Part shown: positions 10,871 to 21,567 of the stretch, one piece after another
How positions within the stretch are numbered: position 1 is the stretch's first letter
How the letters are laid out: each line of letters begins with the position of its first letter
Source: Poronia punctata
Taxonomy: Eukaryota; Ascomycota; Sordariomycetes; Xylariales; Xylariaceae
DNA: 64,000 nt
Assembly (NCBI GenBank): GCA_022579005.1
Contig: MU401607.1
Location: 3,942-67,941, forward strand
Direction: 5' to 3'
The notes under the pieces: generated by a model
Told to the model about the DNA's origin: nothing
Databases searched by the model: none
Seen by the model: the letters and a program-made list of their open reading frames with translations, nothing else
Program-made: the position numbers and the translations under genes

Positions 10871-11020
10871 CGGGGGGGGGGGGGGGCGGGGGGGGCGGGG
10901 GGGGGGGGGAGCNNNNNNNNNNTTTTATACAAAATATTTTTTTTTAAACCTCACACCCCCCCGCCCCCCCCCCCCCCCAAACCCCCCCCCCCCACCCCCC
11001 CCCCCCCCCCCCCCCCCCTT
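10840..11020. other. Assembly gap flanked by poly-G and poly-C tracts
   Basis: Ten N bases at 10913-10922 mark a gap of unknown true size. To the left are about 70 bases of almost pure G; to the right, after a short T-rich piece, about 60 bases of almost pure C ending only 10 bases before the sirtuin ATG. The sirtuin promoter and 5' UTR are therefore unreliable here. An open frame running through the Ns is not real. Confidence 0.85.
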
Positions 11021-11027
11021 CTTCAAA

Positions 11028-12106
11028 ATGCCCCCCAAAACATCCATCCCCGAATTCCAACACCTCTTATCCTCCTCCTCCTCCCCCCATACCACACCCA
11101 AAATCCTCGCCCTCTGCGGCGCCGGCCTCTCAGCCGCCTCTGGACTCCCCACATTCCGAGGAACAGGCGGCCTATGGCGAAACCACGAACCAACAAGTCT
11201 AGCGACGCCCACGGCATTCCTGAAAGATCCGGCATTGGTCTGGTTATTTTATGCTTGGAGGAAACATATGGCTTTGAATGCGAGGCCTAATAATGGACAT
11301 TGGGCTTTGGCTGAGTTGGGGAGGAAATTGATGATGATGACGAATGCGGATGGGGAAGGAGGAGGAGGAGGTGCAGGGGGAGTTGGGGGGAGATTTTTGT
11401 GTTTGACGCAGAATGTTGATGGTTAGTTTCTTTCTTCCTTTCTTTCTCACTTCTTTTTTAGAGGGGGGGGGGGGGGGGTTGGGGGTTTAAATTGATATTA
11501 ACAATGTGTGTGTGTGTGTGCGTTAAAAAAAAAAAAAAAGGTCTTCATCAACGCGCCTCCCACCCGGAATCCACACTCCGTCTCCTGCACGGAAGTATCC
11601 TCGACATGAGATGTTTCGACTGCGACTATATCCAAAGAAATAACCTCTCCGATCCAATCTGTCCCGCCCTAGCCCCTGCTTCTTCTTCTTCTTCCTCCAC
11701 CTCTTCTTCACCGTTGCTCGACCCGTCTATCCCCATCCCTGAAATCGACATTTCCGAATTACCCCATTGTCCCGAGTGCAAAACTTCCTTGCTACGTCCC
11801 GGAGTTGTTTGGTTCGGGGAGGCGCTCGATAACGACATGTTGGACGAGGTGGATGATTGGATTGAGAAGGAAGATGAGAAAATCGATTTCATGCTTGTCA
11901 TCGGTACGGCGGCTGTTGTTTATCCGGCGGCGGGATATGTCGGGGAGGCGAGGGAGAGAGGGGCGGTTGTTGTCGTTGTTAATCCCGATGAGGATGCAGG
12001 GGCTGGGTTGGGGGATGGGGATTTCTTTTTTCGGGCGAGTGCCGATGAGGTTCTGCCCTTGTTGTTTGAGCCGATTATTGGCAAGCCGGAAGAATACGTA
12101 AAATAA
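11028..12106 (+). CDS. SIRT5-like class III sirtuin (NAD-dependent protein deacylase)
   Basis: Two exons, 11028-11421 and 11541-12106, joined by a 119-bp phase-1 intron (GTTAGT donor; the acceptor AG follows a run of A). The spliced protein is 319 aa and restores the QNVDGLHQ motif across the junction. Sirtuin signatures in order: GAGLSAASGLPTFRG (31-45), QNVDG (128-132), the catalytic His in LLHG (H148), and a zinc ribbon with CxxC pairs C156/C159 and C208/C211. Y75 and R78 in FYAWRK match the Tyr/Arg pair that lets human SIRT5 bind succinyl- or malonyl-lysine, so desuccinylase or demalonylase activity is inferred. There is a Gly-rich loop at 109-121 and a Ser-rich insert (179-188) between the zinc pairs. 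The intron carries poly-G, GT-repeat and poly-A runs. Localisation is unclear; no obvious mitochondrial presequence is seen. Confidence 0.9.
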
Positions 12107-12383
12107 GCTTGTAATCAGAGAGGACATGGTTTAGGAAGGTTGAGTAAGTAAGTAGGTAGGTAGTTGGCATAGAGTTTAAGCTTGCCACGTCTTATACACT
12201 ACACTACACTTATACAGCCTAGTCTAGGTGTAAACTAACACAAGTAGGCTCGACTCCTCTGTGCAAGACGTTCATTAATTACATTTCAGGCTCGGATTAT
12301 AAAACCCGTCCTCGTAAGCAAGCAAACACAGCTCTTTCTAGTCATGACAGCATTAGTGACATATATGAACAACAACAAGTCCA

Positions 12384-14777
12384 TCACACCTCTTCCCGAG
12401 CAACTTGTTCGTACCCGCCTCTCCTCCTTCCGGAAAGGCCCATGGCCATGGCGGCCGGACTTTCGTAAACTTCGGTATAGTTGATCCGCTCTCCCCCGAA
12501 TAGGGCATCGCCGTTTTCCTTTCTTCCAAACATCGGTGATGGATCACACCAGAAATCCCTGCAATTTTGCACATAGCCTCTGCTATAAGGATTTTGCTTC
12601 TTGCGCGTCTTCTTCCCCGTCGCTGCTCCACGTCCTGTAGCCGTCTCTATAAAGGTATCGACGCCGAGTAGTCGACTCCATTGCTGCAAGAATCCACGAT
12701 GTTTATGACCGTGACCTTTCCGAGCGCCGAGTGGATCATCGGCTGCCGAAGGGGGTGTCGCAATGTCTGGGTGATTAGGATCCAATGGAGTGCCTGTGCT
12801 GGTAAAAGCCGAACCTATGCTTCCCGCACTTCCGTCTTGGACGCCATACATATTCTCGTAAGTTGTCATGGCTCGTGCCACCTGGATAAACTGGACGAAA
12901 ATGAGCATGCTAACCCAGGTGAGCTGCAAGGTGCCCCATATTCCAAGCAGTACCGTATAGGGGTCGGCATTGACGATTTTGCAGAGCGACTCGGCCAAGA
13001 TGGCGCACTCGGACGAACCAGACTCCATCTCTGAGAAGTAATGGTATAGAAGCCAATCGAAGCCGATGACGCCAAAGATGAGACTAATCAAGTAGATGAA
13101 GAAGTGACGGTGGTTATTGACGCCGACGCAGTTGTTCACCCACGGGCAGTGGCTGGAAGAGGAGAGAGGTGAGCTTGGCGCGATACGTTGCAAAAGTGGG
13201 AGAGAATACTCACTGATCGTGCTTGGCAACGCATCGTTGACATCTTCTGCAATGTTTACTTCGAAGGGGAGTGCGGATCATACAGGTGACACAAAAGTTT
13301 TGTTCGTCAAACTTCCACAGACGCAACAGCTCGTCTATGACAGCCTTTTGCTCTGCGATGCCGTTGAGCTTGGGAACAAATCCAGGGTCGAAAGTCATCG
13401 ACGCTGCATAAAAGTAGGCTGTGAGGGCATACAAGACCATGAAGGCCAGGTTGATGACCGGATGACCGGCATAAGTGGCTGCTCTCTACGTCAGCCGGTT
13501 GAAGAAATAAATGTGACAGAATACATACCCGGCACTACGACCAGCAGCCATTGGACACCGATGAGGAACAAAGAACCGGCAAATATGCCGGCCAGCCACG
13601 GCTACACGCAATCATGCCCAGTTAGCATCGAGGGAGGGAAAGGAGCATAACCGAGGGTGGCATACCGTTTTGTGGAGATGTCTCATGTCAGGTGGAGCAT
13701 ATTCGAGGACTTGATTTGTAGCCCACTGGAAGCCGAAAGCGACAAAAATGGCGATGAAAACTGACAGAAAGATGGGCAGACGTGACACCACCATAAGCTC
13801 AACCCAGATCATCGGCGTCGGTAAGAGAAACAAAAACTTGTTCATAAAAGCGCGTTTGTCCTTGAGAAAAAAGGATGAGCCAGGCCACCAGGGCACCGCC
13901 GCATGTCCGTCTTGGTCGTAGCCGCATTCTCTCAACGCACGATGCCATGCACCGACCGTGTTCAAGTCCTTGGCTGTTATCGCAGGAGTCTTGCCAGTCA
14001 ATGTCTTAGCAAACCTGTCTGCGCCATACTCTATAAGCTTGAGAATGCACTGGGGTGAGCCCTTGACCAAAGCCCAATGTAATGCCGTGAAGCCCTGCTC
14101 GTCTGTCGCATGCACACTTGCGCCCCATCGCAGATATAGGTCGACGCATTGTGGAAACCCCTTATACGCAGCCCACATGAGGCTCGTATGTCCGTAGGCA
14201 TCGGCAACATCGACCGGGATGCCCTGGTGAAGCAACAAGACGACCAACAGCGCATTGCCGTTGAAGGTGGATATATGTAGCGTATTGTAGCCTTGCGCGT
14301 CGGTGATCAGGGGGTCGGCTCCGTGCTGCAAAAGCAAGTCGACCGTATAATAATTGGAACGCTGAGCAGCCCATTGAAGCGGTGTCGCAACAGACTCTCC
14401 TCCTTTCTTGTTGATGTCGGCGCCTTGCTCGATTAGGAATTTGCACATGGCAAACTGGTTATTTATAGCAGCCCACTGCGACAACATAGTCAGTACCATC
14501 AGATGAAAGAGACCTTGGGAGTACTGCCTACATGAAGAGGCGTTATTCCTTCGCCATCTGTGTATGTCGCGTCATACTCGGAAGACTCGAATAGCTTCTC
14601 CATGCCCGCAATATCTCCAACCCTAGCGAGGTGCATGATATCAGGTTGAGCCGGTGGCGCATCGGCGCCTGGAAGATCACCCATTTCCATTTCTTGTGAA
14701 TTGAGCTTCGGTGTTGCGGCACTGCCCTTTGCAGCAGGCTGCGCTGGAGGCCCGGCAGGCGTACCGTTCGGCGACAT
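12384..14777 (-). CDS. akr1: Akr1-type ankyrin-repeat DHHC palmitoyltransferase
   Basis: Integral Golgi/endomembrane enzyme that S-palmitoylates proteins. Five exons: 14532-14777, 13666-14475, 13529-13601, 13214-13478 and 12384-13152. Introns of 56, 64, 50 and 61 bp have GT-AG ends, and all junctions keep the frame, giving 720 aa (yeast Akr1 is 764). The start is the first in-frame ATG; upstream the frame begins only at a TTG. Residues about 70-280 hold ankyrin repeats ([28 protein letters not shown]). Then come transmembrane segments, the Cys-rich region [21 protein letters not shown], and the catalytic DHHC at 464-467, created by splicing across the fourth intron, followed by PWVNNCVG and more membrane segments. 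Yeast Akr1 has DHYC, so this copy is canonical DHHC. It converges with the sirtuin, with 277 bp between the stop codons. Confidence 0.93.
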
Positions 14778-16008
14778 GAGCTCGGTAACGGTGGTCAATA
14801 ATAGCTTGTCGAACACAGATTGTACTATGGTCGTGTGGTTGTGTAGAATCGGATCGCGGTCGTGATTAAAGGTGATCGTTATGGGGCATATCGACTCGAG
14901 CTTAGGGTCGCCTTCAAGGTGTTGTTCTAAGCTCAAACTCGACCGACAAGAGGCGTGATGGTTATTGTTTTAATTATTAAAGTCGGTCTGACACGTCCTC
15001 TGGGTCTTCCTCCTTTTTGCACACTAAAATGTGTCGGACCAAGATTCTAAGTCTCTTTCGGCAACAACGGCAATTAAAGCTGTTAGATCTAAAAAGGACA
15101 ACAAAAGATGACGAAGGGCTTGACACTTTAGAAACACAGAGCCGAAAGCTGAAAAGAGATTTGGCGAAACGCTGCTTCAGAACACCAGACTCGAGAAGAT
15201 ATTGTAGAATAATCAAGCACTGGAAGGCTCGGGCGTCACCATGTCCATGTCCTGCAGGCATGCGGTACGTGTACTGCCTACAATACGTCTAACATGATTT
15301 AGGATAGGTTCCGATGTACGAATACACCCGAAATACGCTAGAATGCGCTGAGCCACTTGTAAGCTGAACACCATGGTGGACACAGCCACTTTGGATGCCA
15401 AACATCTGGTTGGCTCTTGGACTGGAATTCGAAATTACCATTCTCAAAGATCCTGTACTGTGGACCCTTGGTAGATTGGGTACTTTCAACTACATCAAAA
15501 ATACTTTATTGAAGCGGAGGACTGGCGCCAATCATTGGTACACTATAGGTATCTCTTTTCCTCAGCCCTGCACACAAGGGTGCCCTAGGGTGAACGCTTG
15601 TTCGTCAAGGAATTCAACATCCAGGGCTCTGATCCAGGCACCGGGGTTTGAGGCTTGGGAGAATTTACAAACCGATTTTCTAATAACGTTTCCAATTATC
15701 GGACCATTATCGATAGTTCCACCTTTAATTCCCACCACGTCACTTACAACTTGCGCTGCTAAAGACCAGATCACACTGCGCTTCAAATCGACACAAAGGT
15801 ATCCGGTTCTACCATTGGATACCATTGGAAATGCCAACACACCAGGGGGAATCATAAGAGCCAAAAGAACATAGTTAGCAACAGTCCTCTGCTACTTAGC
15901 ACTCAGCATCTCACCACCAACTCGTCGGGCTGGGTTAACGCCTCAGAAAAGGCCACCTCCCCTCCACCCTCCGAAAACGAAACTAAAACCAAAAAAACCC
16001 AAATTAAG
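14778..16008. other. Divergent intergenic region, akr1 to srp102
   Basis: 1.23 kb between divergent starts. It includes the probable 5' UTR of akr1, which stays open in frame to about 14936 without an ATG. Overlapping open frames on both strands at about 15395-15874 match no family I recognise and lack a supported gene structure. A CT/AC-rich stretch (about 15955-16000) just before the SRP receptor ATG looks like its 5' UTR. Confidence 0.5.
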
Positions 16009-16950
16009 ATGTCGTCGCCAACAATAAAAGACCACCTAAAACATGCCCTCGAATACGCATTCACACCCTCCGCCCCCGTATTCATCGTCGGGGCATTAAT
16101 CGTCTTCCTGGCACCTCTCCTCCTCCACTTCTGGATAACCCGAAGCACACCCTACACCAACCTCCCCTCAATCCTCCTCGCGGGGCCCCCAGGAAGCGGC
16201 AAGACCGCCCTCCTAACCCTTCTCGAGCGCGGCGACCGTCCGGCAGAGACCCACACATCGCAAATCCCCCACGCCGTAGAACTCACCGCATCCACCGACG
16301 AAGGCGCATCGACCTACCGCGAAGCAGCGCGCCACGACGCCCCAGGTTCCCACAAGAAATTCCTCCTAGTCGATACCCCGGGCCACGGAAAACTCCGCGG
16401 AACAGCTCTTTCGCAGATCCTCTCAAACAGTAAAAATCCAAGGCCGATACCAACTACTACAACAACAACAACCACGTCGGGATTACTAGGTGACCCATCC
16501 ACCCTCAAAGGAATAATCTACGTCCTAGACGCCGCTACCCTTGAAGAATCCCTAGCAGACGCAGCTACATATCTCTACGATCTCCTCCTCGCTCTCCAAC
16601 GTCGCGCTGGGTCGGGCAAGAGCTCGAAACCCCCTAGCGCTATCGATGTCCTCGTGGCGGCTAACAAGATGGATTTGTTCACCGCTCTGCCCGCCACGCT
16701 CGTAAAATCCAATCTGGAAAACGAGCTGGGCAAGATCAGACTTTCCCGTAGTAAGGGATTATTGGATTCCGGTGTCGGCGCTGATGATGTCGGGTCCGAG
16801 GAGCAGGATGCCTGGTTGGGCGAATATGGGTCGGAGAAATTCTCTTTTGCTCAGTTGAGGGAGTTTGATGTCGAGGTCGAGGTTGTGGGGGGGAGTGTTC
16901 TTGAGGGGAAAGTGGATAAGTGGTGGGATTGGATTACGAAGAGGATTTGA
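16009..16950 (+). CDS. srp102: Signal recognition particle receptor subunit beta
   Basis: Membrane-anchored small GTPase of the ER that docks the SRP receptor alpha subunit for co-translational protein targeting. 313 aa, no introns. One N-terminal transmembrane helix lies at about residues 22-43. The GTPase motifs follow: G1 GPPGSGKT (59-66), G3 DTPGHGK (122-128), and G4 AANKMD (217-222). The G3 DTPGH form and the single N-terminal anchor are characteristic of SRPRB/Srp102. A poly-Thr run of eight (149-156) sits before the switch-distal region. A Gly/Asp/Glu-rich loop (about 254-268) precedes the C-terminal WWDWITKRI helix, also typical. It converges with cystathionine beta-synthase. Confidence 0.9.
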   Translation: MSSPTIKDHLKHALEYAFTPSAPVFIVGALIVFLAPLLLHFWITRSTPYTNLPSILLAGPPGSGKTALLTLLERGDRPAETHTSQIPHAVELTASTDEGASTYREAARHDAPGSHKKFLLVDTPGHGKLRGTALSQILSNSKNPRPIPTTTTTTTTSGLLGDPSTLKGIIYVLDAATLEESLADAATYLYDLLLALQRRAGSGKSSKPPSAIDVLVAANKMDLFTALPATLVKSNLENELGKIRLSRSKGLLDSGVGADDVGSEEQDAWLGEYGSEKFSFAQLREFDVEVEVVGGSVLEGKVDKWWDWITKRI

Positions 16951-17495
16951 GATGGAAATGGAAGAGGGTTGTTCGGGACAATCAAAAAAAAAAAAGTAAT
17001 TGTAAAACATATGTGAGAGGGGTCAAGTATGGGATGGATAACCGTTCCTGCTTTTGATGATAATACATAATGAATATTCAGCTGGGGAAAGCTATTAATA
17101 CCCCCGAGCCAAGCAAAGATACCGTCTTTCTCCTTGTTACTCTTTATATTTATTAACTGTGAGGCCGTATGTAAGCAGAATTGCAAACACTGACACCAAA
17201 CTGGTTTGGTATTTTCCTCTCTTCACATAGACGTGGAATTAGGAAAGCTAATCGATCTCTTCTAAAATGCAGAGGTTGAGCCTGCATTCCCCCAGTCTAA
17301 TAGTACTGCATGTAACCTAGAATAAAATCGCCTAGAACCGCGAGTTGATGCCTCTAGAACCCGACCAAACAAGTCTAACTTCCGACATGAAAAAGAGACA
17401 AAAAAGTACATTATGTGCCACCCCACCCCCCATATGCCCTAAACACCGAAACCGAAAACATACAACAACAACAACATCCCAATCAGTCCTAATAC
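16951..17495. other. Convergent 3' intergenic region
   Basis: Holds the 3' ends of srp102 (+) and cystathionine beta-synthase (-). There is an A run at 16983-16995 and AATAAA-like sequence at about 17321. No gene seen. Confidence 0.5.
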
Positions 17496-19121
17496 CTATG
17501 ACTTGACCTGCTTAACCATCCAAGTAAGCAAATCGACTTTCGTAACGATAGCCACAGGCTTGCTGAGCGTCTCCTCCCCTTCAGCCGCCGACTCAGTGAC
17601 GACAGCCGCACTATTCCACTCGAAGAAATTGCTCAGTTCCGTTAAGGGTGTATCGAGCGTAATCTCCACAAACTTGCGTCTCTTAGCTCCCTTTTTACCC
17701 TTGCCCTCGCGCGGATCCGTCACGACCTCGTCCAATTTTCCAAAGTCGAACATGACATCCCCGACGGGGCTCTGCCCTGTAGCGCGACCGCGTGAGATGT
17801 AACTCAGGAGATTTCCGAGGGTGACGAGACCGACGAGTTTCCCGCCGGATCCAGATAAGACGGGAAGTTGGTCGAAACCCCTGTCACGCATGGTTTCAAT
17901 GGCTTCGGAGCAAGGGCTGCTCGCTAGCACGGATGTTACGGGTTTGAGACGGAGAGAGCGGATCGTCGCGCCAGAGTATGGGTCTGGGGTTTTCTGTTTC
18001 TTCTCCTCGGCGGAGGCGTCGCCGTTGCTGCCTTCGACAGCTGCGGCTTTAGCTGCGCCATCGACGGGCAACAATAGATCGTTAGCGGCGAGCCAATCGT
18101 CATCGGCGAATTTGCTCAGATAGCTGCGGATGCTATCGGGCAATATGACAACAACGACGTCGTCTTTGCCGAGGTTCAGGTCCTTGACAGCTTTGACCAT
18201 GGCCGCCATAGCACTGCCGGAGCTACCGCCAACCAACAGACCTTCTTCGGCGATAAGTCTCCGGGCAAGTTGGAAGGATTCCCGGTCGTCCGTCTTGTAC
18301 CATTTGTCGACCTTTTCCTGGTCTAGGACGTCGGGGATGAAGTCGTAACCGATGCCCTCGACCTTGTAAGGCTCGTCGCGATGCTCCTCGTTTAGCGAAG
18401 CGGGCAGGGCCAGGATACTTCCTTGCGGATCCGCCGCTATGATCTTGATGTCCTTGTTGTGCTTGCGCAGACCGTTGGCGAGACCGGTAATGGTACCGCC
18501 TGTACCGGCGCCGGCAACAACAGCGGTGATCTTGCCACCTGTTTGTTCCCAAATTTCCTCTGCTGTTCCGAACTCGTGCGCGAGAGGATTGTTCTCGTTG
18601 GTATATTGGTCCAAGATGTGAGCATTGGGGATCTCTTTTACGAGGCGACGGGCAACACCAATATGACTCTCGGGGGCGTCCCATGCTGCTTGGGTGGGTG
18701 TGCGGATAATGGTGGCACCGAGCGCTTTGAGAACCGACACCTTCTCGGCAGACATCTTTTCAGGCAGAGTGATGATGGTCTTGTAACCCTTGACAGCACC
18801 GACGAGGGCTAGGCCGATACCTGTGTTGCCGCTCGTGGGCTCGATTAGGGTGTCGCCGGGCTTGATGCGTCCGCTGCGCTCAGCGGCTTCAATCATGCGT
18901 AGGGCAATTCTGTCTTTGACGCTGCCGCCGGCACTGAATAGTTCGACTTTGGCGTAGACCTGACATTCTATGCCGAGTGATTGGGGGATCTTGTTTAGTC
19001 GGACGAGGGGTGTGTTTCCGATCAGTTCTGTTGAGGATAGGACGGTGGCGGCACGAGGGAAGACATGAGGAGGGGTAGATTGCGAATCTGAGGCACCGTT
19101 GGTGCCATTTGCGTAAACCAT
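17496..19121 (-). CDS. cbs: Cystathionine beta-synthase
   Basis: PLP-dependent enzyme that condenses serine with homocysteine to cystathionine, the first step of transsulfuration; cytosolic. 541 aa without introns, counted from the first in-frame ATG (the longer frame starts at a TTG). Fold-type II motifs: GNTPLVRLNK (35-44), the PLP lysine K69 in GGSVKDR, EPTSGNTG (94-101), and the phosphate-binding loop AGAGTGGT (203-210). Two CBS (Bateman) domains follow the catalytic core, one near SLRLKPVTSVLASS and the other near ITLDTPLTELSNFF, with KLVGLVTLGNLL and VAIVTKVDLL as their ends. The N-terminus is short and lacks the heme-binding Cys/His of the animal enzyme, as in other fungi. Yeast Cys4 is 507 aa. 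This is the last gene before the AT-rich block, which starts about 1.3 kb upstream of its ATG. Confidence 0.95.
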   Translation of the reverse strand: MVYANGTNGASDSQSTPPHVFPRAATVLSSTELIGNTPLVRLNKIPQSLGIECQVYAKVELFSAGGSVKDRIALRMIEAAERSGRIKPGDTLIEPTSGNTGIGLALVGAVKGYKTIITLPEKMSAEKVSVLKALGATIIRTPTQAAWDAPESHIGVARRLVKEIPNAHILDQYTNENNPLAHEFGTAEEIWEQTGGKITAVVAGAGTGGTITGLANGLRKHNKDIKIIAADPQGSILALPASLNEEHRDEPYKVEGIGYDFIPDVLDQEKVDKWYKTDDRESFQLARRLIAEEGLLVGGSSGSAMAAMVKAVKDLNLGKDDVVVVILPDSIRSYLSKFADDDWLAANDLLLPVDGAAKAAAVEGSNGDASAEEKKQKTPDPYSGATIRSLRLKPVTSVLASSPCSEAIETMRDRGFDQLPVLSGSGGKLVGLVTLGNLLSYISRGRATGQSPVGDVMFDFGKLDEVVTDPREGKGKKGAKRRKFVEITLDTPLTELSNFFEWNSAAVVTESAAEGEETLSKPVAIVTKVDLLTWMVKQVKS

Positions 19122-20454
19122 TGCTTCGTGGTGTTTATTCCGATACGTTTTGAGTTCGATTTCCTGTGGTGAAGATGGTAAAACGGAGAGATGATGACGG
19201 CGCAACTTGTTTGTTCTTTTAGAAAATGTCCGTAAAGTTTGCCATGCGATAGTATTATAAAGTGGGATGGGCGAACATGGTAGTTCATTATGGCGCAAAA
19301 GCTAAGAAAAACCGAAAAAGACCCCGCCACAAGCCGCGGGTATGCGATGAGGAACATTCCTAAAAGGGTAGTTATTACGGCTTAGTATGGTCTAGATCAG
19401 GCAGATCCTACCCGATGTAGCATTAGTCTCATCTTGGCAGAAATTCTATTTAACTTCTGGAACAGTCAGCGAACACAATCAATCGGCACTTTCCGTCCAC
19501 CTCGTGAAAATAGCCGTTATGTTTTCGTAATGGTGACAGCAAGAAACATGGGCCAAATTCTAGCTAGAAACCTGCGCTACTCCTACAAAATTCCAAACCT
19601 TCGAATCTTTATAATATGACGGGGGGGATCTGTCTCCCAAATGATGGAATGCTCTAACGATTCTGCTTCGAACAGGTTATCATTATCCGCCTATCTCGGG
19701 GGGACCGAGAAACTTTTGGAAATTTACCATCAACCCAACTCTCAACCTGGCATATCGCAGCCGGTAACCAGTAAGTAGTCCGTGGCAAATTGTCAGAAGA
19801 TCAAGATGTCAACTATTTTTTCATGTGCGGCCTCTACCATTCAATTTTTCCCATTTCCTAACTACCTGGGTATGTAACCTACACGTAGTAAATTACAGAT
19901 CCCCGTAAAATTTGAACATATAAACCCTTCCAACACTCCCCAGGAGCCTCCTGCCCCGTCTTGCGAGATATATCTTTCCAAACCCTTAATGACTGTCCGC
20001 TATCTATCTTCTAGCATTCTGCAAGTCCGCCATCCATTTACTGTAGATAGATCATGAGACCACCCGGCCCGCAATCACTACCTACTGTGTTCGACAGAAG
20101 TAACCCGTTAGATATTACCCAGCTGTGAATCAGATCTCGTGTACTCCCTACTTACTACAAAGGCAAAAACAAGCAGTGTATTACCGTCTCTTAATCAGAG
20201 CCCGATTTGAGCCTCACTAATTACAGTGAAACTTCCTACCAATCTTTAACCGCAACTGTTGTTTATAAAATAATATGTAACCGAAAGAACATAAGAACCA
20301 GTAGAGAATTTTCCTTCCCTATACCAAGTCATTCCCTGAACCCTACATAGACAGTAGGCCTGTATAACCCCTAATCTGAATAAATTACCCTATATCCGGC
20401 ACAGGGGTGTACCAGGAGTTAATAATATGACTTAGCTATTTGTATACGATTTGG
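19122..20454. other. Intergenic region leading into the AT-rich block
   Basis: The promoter side of cystathionine beta-synthase followed by sequence of ordinary composition. There is no reliable open frame: a 61-codon frame at 19434-19619 is not supported. GC content falls abruptly near 20455. Confidence 0.55.
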
Positions 20455-21025
20455 GGTAACGGCAAACATTTTACTTAAAGTTTTTAAGCAAAAAATTTGC
20501 AACTTAATTAAGTATGCTACTTATACTGTAAATGTTTAACTTTGCAACTAGCTTACTGTTTTAGCAGTATATTTTCCGCTTTTTAATAAACTGTGCAAAA
20601 TATATTAAATGCTTTTTTTAATTAAGCTAGCTACCTACCCCTTTAGTAGCTTAATTATATTAAGCTACTTATTTTTAAAACGTTTAAAAAATAAACTGTT
20701 TAAACTTTTTAATAGCAGCTTAATTTATATAAGCAGCTTATATATTATATGCTTAAAATATAAGCTGCTTAGCCCTTTTTTTTGCAGCTTATAATAAACT
20801 TATAGTTTATTTTTTAAAAGTTTAATAAATAAGCAGCTTAATTTTAAAAGTAGTAAATTTACTGCTTAAAATATTAAAATAGCTTAAATTTAAAATATTA
20901 AGTTAAAATAAATAGCTTTAATTTAGCTTAGCTATAAAAAGCAACTAAGCTATATAGATAATAATAAACTTTAAAAGTTAAAAGCTATAGCAAAAATATA
21001 TTATATTTATAAACTAAGTTAAAAT

Positions 21026-21321
21026 TATAACAAAAAGGTGGTCTTTATATTAATTAATCTAATTAATTTTATAGATCCTATAGATATAAAATAAATTTGT
21101 TAACTTAATAGTTATAGGATTATACTTACTACCTTTTTATTAAGAGCTTATACTAAGAGGTAATAGCTATAAATAAACTTTAAGCAAAGGTAATAGTAAA
21201 GCTTTAAAATAAAGGAAATATAAATAAGTATAAACAATATTGTACTATATATTTTAGTTTTTAGTTTTTTACTTTTAAATTTTATTGTTAACATAAAATA
21301 TATATTAGTTTTTATACTAGT
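21026..21321 (+). repeat. Left LTR of outer element, first part (296 bp)
   Basis: Aligns without gaps to 34632-34927. Differences I can read are transitions, for example GTGGTCTTT against GTAGTCTTT and CTACCTTTTT against TTACTTTTTT. It ends with CTAGT (21317-21321), the target site of the inner element. Confidence 0.88.
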
Positions 21322-21567
21322 TGTTATAATTAGGTTATAAAGAAAGCAAGGCTCTTAAAGGTGACTTAATTTATTGCTAAAAATCTTAAAGTAAAAAGAA
21401 AAAGAAAAAAAAGCCTTTAAGCTCTTGTTAAAGGTGCAAACCTATATATGCACTAACTAGTAAAGCTATAGCTGTTTATAAGTACAAGCTTTTATATTTA
21501 CTGTTTAAAAGAGGTAATAGCTATAAGCTACCTAATTAGCTATACTACTATTAACTAATTTATAACT
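21322..21567 (-). repeat. LTR of inner element (left copy, 246 bp)
   Basis: Gap-free partner of 27878-28123. The copy retains more C and G than the right one in places (GGCTCTTAAAGGTGAC against AGCTTTTAAAAGTAAT), and the reverse elsewhere (CTATAGCTGTTTATAAGTA against CTGCAGCTATTTGCAAGTG). RIP therefore hit the two copies independently. Confidence 0.87.

Noticed and set aside
10751..11290. 179-codon open frame crossing the assembly gap
   Set aside because: It runs through Ns and poly-G/poly-C tracts; the sirtuin uses a different frame with clear motifs.
14778..14936. Longer N-terminus for Akr1
   Set aside because: Starts with TTG, not ATG; ATG at 14777 precedes the disordered leader expected for the family.
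15395..15874. Overlapping plus- and minus-strand frames between akr1 and srp102
   Set aside because: No domain, no intron signals that extend them, and no reason to prefer either strand.
19122..19298. Longer N-terminus for cystathionine beta-synthase
   Set aside because: It would begin with TTG and adds sequence unlike the family; the ATG at 19121 is the first available.
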